Assembly (NCBI GenBank): GCA_029959085.1
Contig: JARWIR010000023.1
Coordinates: 11,235,860 to 11,299,859 of the forward strand
Length of the DNA stretch: 64,000 bases
Source of the DNA: Nemophila menziesii
Lineage: Eukaryota > Streptophyta > Magnoliopsida > Boraginales > Hydrophyllaceae
Direction of reading: 5' to 3'
Below are positions 58,305 through 64,000 of the stretch, piece by piece (position 1 is the stretch's first letter; every line of letters starts with the position of its first letter). The translations under genes and the position numbers were made by a program. The notes under the pieces were generated by a model that ran no database searches, was not told the origin of the DNA, and worked only from the letters and a program-made list of their open reading frames with translations.

Positions 58305-59450
58305 ACCCATTTTATAATACTAAAACACCCTTCATATTTTTCTATAGATTTAATTGAAAGGTAAAATATCAATACCCAATATAGTCTGACAAAAGGTAAG
58401 AAAAATCTATAGTTTGAAATTAACACTATAGGTCCTCATACTATGACAAAATTGCATGATATGTCCCTATTTTATGCAAATAATGTATTACCTGTCCTTA
58501 TGTTATGCAATATCTGTAGCAGGTCCATATGCAAAAATTGCATGATAGGTCCTAATTATGAAAAAACCATACCATATCTCTTTAGTAAGAAAAAGTATTA
58601 TGCAAAAATTGTACCATTTCCCTATACTATGCAAAAATTTCATGATAGGTCCCTATATTAGGTCTTTGTATTACGCAAAAATGAAGTTCGAGTACCTGTC
58701 TAATAAAATTTTGAATTTCAAGAATTACCAGTGAAATAACCTATAATTCAAGGATTATTTGGAGAATAATTCCTTTAATTAGATTTAATGTTGTCAATTT
58801 ACACATAAATATCTAGAGATTAGGTAGGGTTATTTTAATTTTAGTACAAAAATAAGTGGACAATTAGTTACAATAACACCCACCCTCTAACTATCATGAA
58901 ACACCCCTTAATTATTTTATAATGCTAAAACACCCTTCATATTTTTTTTTATAAATTTAATAGAAAGGTAAAATATTAAATACCCTTATAGTTAGTTTGA
59001 AAAAAGGTAAAAAAATCTATAGTTTCAAAATTACACTATAGGTCCTTATACGGTTACAAAATTGCATGATATGTTCCTATTTTATGCAAAAAAAATACTA
59101 CATGTCCTTATATTATACAAAACCTACAGGTCGCTAATTATGAAAAACCCATACCATGTCCCTTTACTAAGGAAAAGTATAATGCCACAACTGCATTTCC
59201 CTATATTATGCAAAAAAAAATGCATGATAGGTCCTATATTAGGTCTTTGTATAATGCAAAAAAATTAATAGATTCCTATATTATGTAATATTGCTTGATA
59301 GATCCCTGTTTTAAGCCAAAAAGTACGATAGGTCCCTATATAATGCAAAAACTGTAATCATGTCCCTATACTAATACAAAAAGTTATGATAGCAAAAAAC
59401 CACTATATGTCCCTATATTATGGAAACATTGTAAGCCTAAAAAATACCTT
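58305..59450 (+). repeat. Repeat X family: duplicated unit with degenerate tandem motif
   Basis: TTTTATAATACTAAAACACC with TATAGATTTAATTGAAAGG and CTATAGTTTGAAATTAACAC occurs near 58310 and again near 58915, about 600 bases apart. Each is followed by many imperfect repeats of a motif near GGTCCCTATATTATGCAAAA plus TTGCATGATA (58430-58680 and 59040-59450). Between them, 58700-58845 matches the X left part that borders the Pack-MULE. So X was a tandem pair, and the MULE plus flanking sequence sits in the first unit. Short frames here (58443, 59062) are by-products of the motif. Confidence 0.75.
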
Positions 59451-59590
59451 TGAGAACATTGAGAAGACTATTGACCAAAACCCTAGGATAAGTAGATTCA
59501 AAAACTCAGGAATAACTTATTAAATAAGAACCTATTTAATCAAAAGAAAAATTTAAGTAAAGATATATTTTTTTAATCATATATATATAT

Positions 59591-59770
59591 GGAAAATTCT
59601 TCCATCCAATATTGGATGATCCTACACCAATTACATTAATACACATACCCTATGTTTTAAACTTGCAAAAATAACTAACACATTAATCTAATGACATGTG
59701 TTTTGTTATAAAAATCAATGACCGTGATATGATAATTGGACCATCCAATATTGGATGGAAGTATTACCGG
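59591..59770. mobile_element. MITE family M, copy 3
   Basis: Left GGAAAATTCTTCCATCCAAT with ATTGGATGATCC, right GGACCATCCAATATTGGATG with GAAGTATTACC. Terminal motifs match the copies at 39750 and 40390. It sits within TA-repeat sequence (ATATATATAT on both sides), which hides any target duplication. Confidence 0.75.
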
Positions 59771-59779
59771 ATATATATA

Positions 59780-60435
59780 TATATATCATATAAAAATCTA
59801 TAACTTTTTTTTTAGTTTATTTATGCTTTCATTTAATTCATTAATAATCTAATGTATTAAATAATAATTCGTTCTAAACAACTTAATATAAGGATAAAAC
59901 CCAGATGAAAAATTACAAGCATATTTAGAACCAAAAATTAAGCTATATAATCAATCAATATTGCAAAACAAAATACTTCATGCACAAAAGACAAACTATG
60001 TATAAACATCAACAATTTTTATAGTCTATATAATTAAATAACATAAAAAATTACAAAATAGAATAAAAAGAAAGGCAATAGTACCTTGAAATGTCATGGT
60101 CAACGTTCCCGTTCCTAGTTCTAAAGATCCAAATTGCAAGCATAGTAAAAATATAATGGGGGATTGTGACATATGACCGATGATGTTAAAGAATTGAGGG
60201 AGATGTAAGATTTAGATCCATACAAGAAAAGATAAAGAGGCGGGAATAAAGATAAGTGTTTAAAAGAATAATATGACTTATGAGAAGTGGATGGAGGTGG
60301 CTTAGGAAGAGTAAGGGTCCAGAACGAAAATGATATAATTGGCGGCCAAATTTAGAGTTTGATAGCAACATATAAAGATGAGATATATGCAGGTCACAAA
60401 CAACGATAATAAATATTTAAATGAAGTTAATTTTA
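59780..60435. other. AT-rich interval, no gene seen
   Basis: Chance frames only (60186-60371 minus). Confidence 0.45.
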
Positions 60436-60439
60436 TAAT

Positions 60440-60960
60440 TTATTGAGGGTATATATACATCTCGAGCAACCAATTACTTGTATATACTTTATTTTATTCT
60501 ATAAAATTTGATTATTTTTTATCAAGAAAGAATTAATGTTAGATAAAATCAAAAGAATTTGAAAGAACACAGTAGAAACTTGTTTGTTAGAGATATTTAA
60601 TAGACTTATCCTTCAACTTTACATAAAAAATTTATTACGAAAAAATGAATTTTTAAACTATATAAGACAAGCGTAACTTCCTATAGATAAATTTTTTTAG
60701 GAAATAGATACCACCATAGAGATAGCCACACTTATTATTCGGAAGATAGAATTCCATCGGACAACCATCAAGATAAGTTTCAAAGTTTTACTATTAGTGT
60801 TGGTCAAGCATTTCAATATGTATTAGTTGGCGAGTCTATGGGAATAAACGTTCCATGATACATTGAGATATGACTGAAAACTAAAGCTGGTACAAGGGAA
60901 TTGGAAGAAGAAGTGAAGATTTCCTTGTATAGGGACACAAGACTTTAAGGACGGGACTGT
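60440..60960 (+). repeat. Repeat R, unit 1
   Basis: From TTGAGGGTATATATACATCT the sequence matches 61968-62480 with moderate divergence, including GTTAGATAAAATCAAAAGAA, TTATCCTTCAAC and GGAAGAAGA near the end. The two units flank the LINE tail at 61180-61850; they could be successive LINE 3' tails or a tandem duplication. Confidence 0.75.
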
Positions 60961-61179
60961 GCAGTGACACAAGACTTTAAGGAAGGGTAAACAATTAACG
61001 ATGGGCCTTGATGAATACATAATAATTAAAGTAGACATTCTTTGATGATCTATGCAAGTCACGGACCTGGAGAACAGATAGTCTCATACTGAAACCGGGG
61101 AGTAGGTGCTGGCTTATTGACAAAAAAGGCAGCTGCTCTAGATTGATTAAATGAGTTAATCGGCTGCAAGATTGTAGAT

Positions 61180-61850
61180 AATGGCATGGAACTGAGGATA
61201 TTTATAGTTGCTATTTTTTGAAAAATATGGATGAATTGGAATGAGCGTTATTTTGAGGAGAATAACAAAATTATTTAATTAAAGTGTCAAGATTTGTGGT
61301 AAAAAATGAATCTGGAAATTACATTTATGCTTGGGGAAGGTAATTTATGGGGGATTGGTTGTCTCGGCAATAAGTATTTTAGTCAAATGGATAAACCGGA
61401 AGTTGGGAATAAAGATTAATATTGATTTTGTTTAGAGAATTGGTCTAATAGAGCGGGTATTGGGGGACAATTCTGAGATGCAAAGAAGAATATTTTGTAG
61501 GCTTTCCGAGCTCTTGTGAGGATAAATCGACATTCCAAACCGAATTTTTTTTCCTTATATTTTGTACTATACAAGGCGATTAATCAGATATATGAGACAC
61601 TAATTATTGAGATTTATTCGCTTGAGTTACACATGCTAGTGAAGGGCAGTGACAACAAGGGGGATTGTTCTGATGAAATAATTTAGAATTGTAGTAGACT
61701 ACTTGATTGTCATAGTAACATTGATATTATTCATGTGTAGCGAGAGGCTAACTCATGTGTAGATTGGTTGGGAAATATGGGAGCATCAATAGGGAGTCAA
61801 CGATTCCGTATATGGACCAACTAGAGGGACTTTGAAGATTTATTAACACG
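61180..61850 (+). pseudogene. LINE 3' end with RNase H-like domain, decayed
   Basis: Plus strand: WMNWNERYFEENNKI (about 61225) fits the linker WxxRNERxFEN usual in plant LINEs between zf-RVT and RNase H. Then IIEIYSLELHMLVKGSDNKG (about 61605-61660) and DIIHV-stop-REANSCVDWLGNMG (about 61720-61780) fit the RVT_3 RNase H pattern (VExDSLxxV...IxHVxREANxxADWLANxG). Stops are frequent. This is the part missing from the block A LINE, but it comes from a separate insertion. Confidence 0.75.
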
Positions 61851-61967
61851 TGACAGGAGCGGATAGACGACATATCACACAATTGTTAGAGCTTGTTTGG
61901 GAGTTTAGTAAATTTCTAGCTATACTTACCGGTATTTTTTAGACCTCAAATGTATAATTGTAATTGA

Positions 61968-62480
61968 TTGAGGGAATATATATACATCTTGATTGACTAA
62001 TTAGTTATTTGTGTATTCTATCTTATTCTATAAAACTTGATTATCTTTTTATCAAGAAAAAATAAATGTTAGATAAAATCAAAAGAATTTGTAAGAACAT
62101 AGTAGAAATTTATTTGTCAGAGATATTAAATAGATTTATCCTTCAACTCTACGGAAAAATTCTTTTATGAAAAAATAACTTTTCAAACTCTAGAAGACAA
62201 TTTTAACATTATATAGGTAAATATTTTTATTGAGATCTCCATTCTTGTTTCATGTTTGAGATATATACCACTATTTAGACAGCCACAAGTATCTTATCGG
62301 GAATCACACAACTATCAAGAAAAGTTTTAAAATTCCACTGTTCATGTGTTTCCGTTGGTCCAGCATTTTAGACTGTATAGTTAGCGCCGGCAGAAATCCA
62401 TTAAAATATCACTAAAAAACAAAGCTGATAAAAGAGAAATGGAAGAAGAGATGGAGGTTCCCCTACATAACGTGTCGAAC
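61968..62480 (+). repeat. Repeat R, unit 2
   Basis: Counterpart of 60440-60960. Confidence 0.75.
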
Positions 62481-62837
62481 AACGAGATGATGTCAGATTT
62501 AATCATTGGCGAATAAGATTCTTAGAAAAATAATTCGAGATTCTCACCAATCATCTCGACTTAGACTACTTAGTCAACAACTTCCAGATCCCATAATCTA
62601 GAATGCTTCGGAAAACAACTACTATATCCCATAATCTAGGATGCTCCAGAAAGCCTCACCCAACAAGATCTATGGATATACCATCGGGAGTTTATGTGTC
62701 GAGATAGCAAAATAACCCAAAATCCAAGACAAGAGGAGTATGAGTATCAAAAGAATTACCTAATTAGAGAATGGAAGAATCAACAACGATGGAAATCACA
62801 TGTCAAAAAACTGTCAATAGTGAACCTGATAAGTCAT
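62481..62837. other. Short interval before block C
   Basis: TCCCATAATCTAG(A/G)ATGCT(T/C)CGAAA-like text occurs twice (about 62590 and 62627), a small tandem repeat. The 73-codon frame 62694-62915 runs across the block C boundary and is not taken as a gene. Confidence 0.45.
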
Positions 62838-64000
62838 ATCACTTGGAGGATTCTCGATGAAGATATGTCATGGCACCACCAATTATTTCTCTCATTGACA
62901 ATTCCTTCAGTGTAGGTCAGAACAAACACAAGTATGGGGCTTATTACAAAATCATAAGCTACTTATTATCAAGACTTCCCATCTATGATGGTATTCTAGA
63001 TTAGAGACAACCTTTCTCAAAAGTTTCACCAAACTTATGAATCAAGTACAAGCCCAATTACCTAACAAGATTGCTTAACCAACAAATTACTCACTATTTA
63101 ACCTTGAGCAAGAAAGAGAAAGATTTCAATCATCCTATTTCAGTTTTTCATAGTAGCTTGCCATATGAAAGATTTGGACAGATATATGGTAAATAATGCT
63201 TTCACTCAAGGCCTAGCCAACTATGAGTTTTGGAGTATTTATAATCTTTTTCGTATTATGACCTCTCAAACATCATGGTTGATGCCTATATCTTAATAAA
63301 AGTGGAAGAATAAAGGGTGGGGTCGAGAGTCGTTTTACGAGAAACAGACCCCCCTTAAATGGAAAGAGATAGATGCTATTATAGTAACGAGGGATACCCT
63401 CACCAAAAAATCCATATAGATCTTGAGGAAAATAATTTTTCCATCCTCAGAGAAAGCGCGATAAAACCTTAATATGAGTTTTACAAACAATAAAAAAAGG
63501 TCACGGCATATGATGGTCCATGAAGATATTTTTTACTTTGAGGCACAAAGCAGGAACAAGTATTTTTGCTACCATAGACACAACAAATATTATACCAACG
63601 ACAACAAGTACCATAGAAGAGAGATATAAAAATGAGTCTAATATGGAAGCTACCAAGTAACAAACAAAATACTTCCGAAATAAATTACAAATAAGTGTTG
63701 ATAGATGACTAATAATAAATTGTAAATATAAAGAGTTATTGTCGTCACAAAGACTATGATTGCTAATTCTTATGATTTGTTTTTCTCAAAGGTTTTTAGA
63801 ACAAGTCGCTAAAATAAAAAGGAAAAATTGGATATTTTTTGTCTTTATTTTAAATTTTTAAAGTAATATTATATGAAACAAAGTAAATATAATTATTAAA
63901 CTAAATAACTATGAATGTAAATAACTAAATAGGTGAGATTAGAATATACCTCGATAACTATTAAATAATATCCACTAATATTGATTTCACGCTTTATTGT
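62838..64000 (+). repeat. Block C, copy 2 (runs off the window)
   Basis: Counterpart of 20068-21202 in direct orientation, to the last base of the window. Several percent of bases and small indels differ (for example about 33 extra bases near 63459-63491). Confidence 0.8.
63530..63660 (-). pseudogene. Hydrophobic-exon fragment, block C copy 2
   Basis: Relative of 20704-20860 and 9542-9700; the frame is broken here relative to block C copy 1. Confidence 0.35.

Noticed and set aside
58430..59450. Possible CRISPR-like array because of regular repeats
   Set aside because: The repeats are degenerate, spacers are not unique, and the DNA is a plant nuclear sequence.
60440..62480. Repeat R pair as the two LTRs of a retrotransposon
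   Set aside because: The inside reads as LINE linker and RNase H in plus orientation, with no LTR-type pol, primer site or TG...CA ends seen.

Overview
This is AT-rich, intron-bearing, transposon-dense plant nuclear DNA, almost certainly from a dicot. The decayed gene pieces match plant proteins: a chloroplast copper ATPase of the PAA1/HMA6 type, adenine phosphoribosyltransferase, glucose-6-phosphate dehydrogenase, an AGO4-clade Argonaute, an Hsp110-type chaperone, an ARIADNE RBR ubiquitin ligase and a receptor-like kinase. The transposons (plant L1-type LINE with a DUF4283 ORF1, Ty1/copia, hAT-like, MULE, MITEs) are also of plant types. The species cannot be read from the sequence. I see no complete gene, no convincing rRNA or tRNA gene and no CRISPR array. 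Nearly every recognisable coding piece is broken.

The layout is dominated by one large direct duplication. Block A (1-16522, its left end outside the window) recurs almost unchanged at 41398-57897. The copies differ by scattered substitutions and a few small indels. Block A holds, in order: a PAA1-like pseudogene (minus) abutting a G6PDH piece (plus) and an APT pseudogene (minus); a fragment of an unrecognised protein; a copia-like LTR; an unrecognised 115-codon ORF; a probable gypsy-type LTR; a dead LINE (plus) of about 4.5 kb; and a Mutator-like element carrying AGO4-like, Hsp110-like and unassigned exon pieces. The right terminal inverted repeat of that element survives only in copy 2, so copy 2 shows a whole Pack-MULE (56387-58117) and copy 1 a truncated one.

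The spacer (16523-41397) holds a diverged third copy of the 3-4.3 kb interval with a Tourist-like MITE in it (17835-19310), block C (20068-21202), a 416-bp inverted-repeat element (23106-23521), a receptor-kinase fragment (25745-26209), an ARIADNE fragment with intact-looking splice sites (29733-30411), copia remnants (32860-36325), a diverged PAA1 remnant (37427-38205), and a hAT-like transposase remnant (38810-39510) whose end is cut by a 651-bp tandem duplication. The right flank (57898-64000) holds a duplicated low-complexity family, a MITE, a second LINE tail with an RNase H domain, and a more diverged second copy of block C running off the window.

Nothing here works as an operon or pathway. 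The interest lies in how the region was built: introns kept in the captured pieces point to DNA-level gene capture, followed by nested insertion and a recent large duplication. The alternative that the duplication is an assembly artefact (two haplotypes placed in tandem) must be kept open. Identifications were made by reading translations against remembered family motifs; no database search was run.
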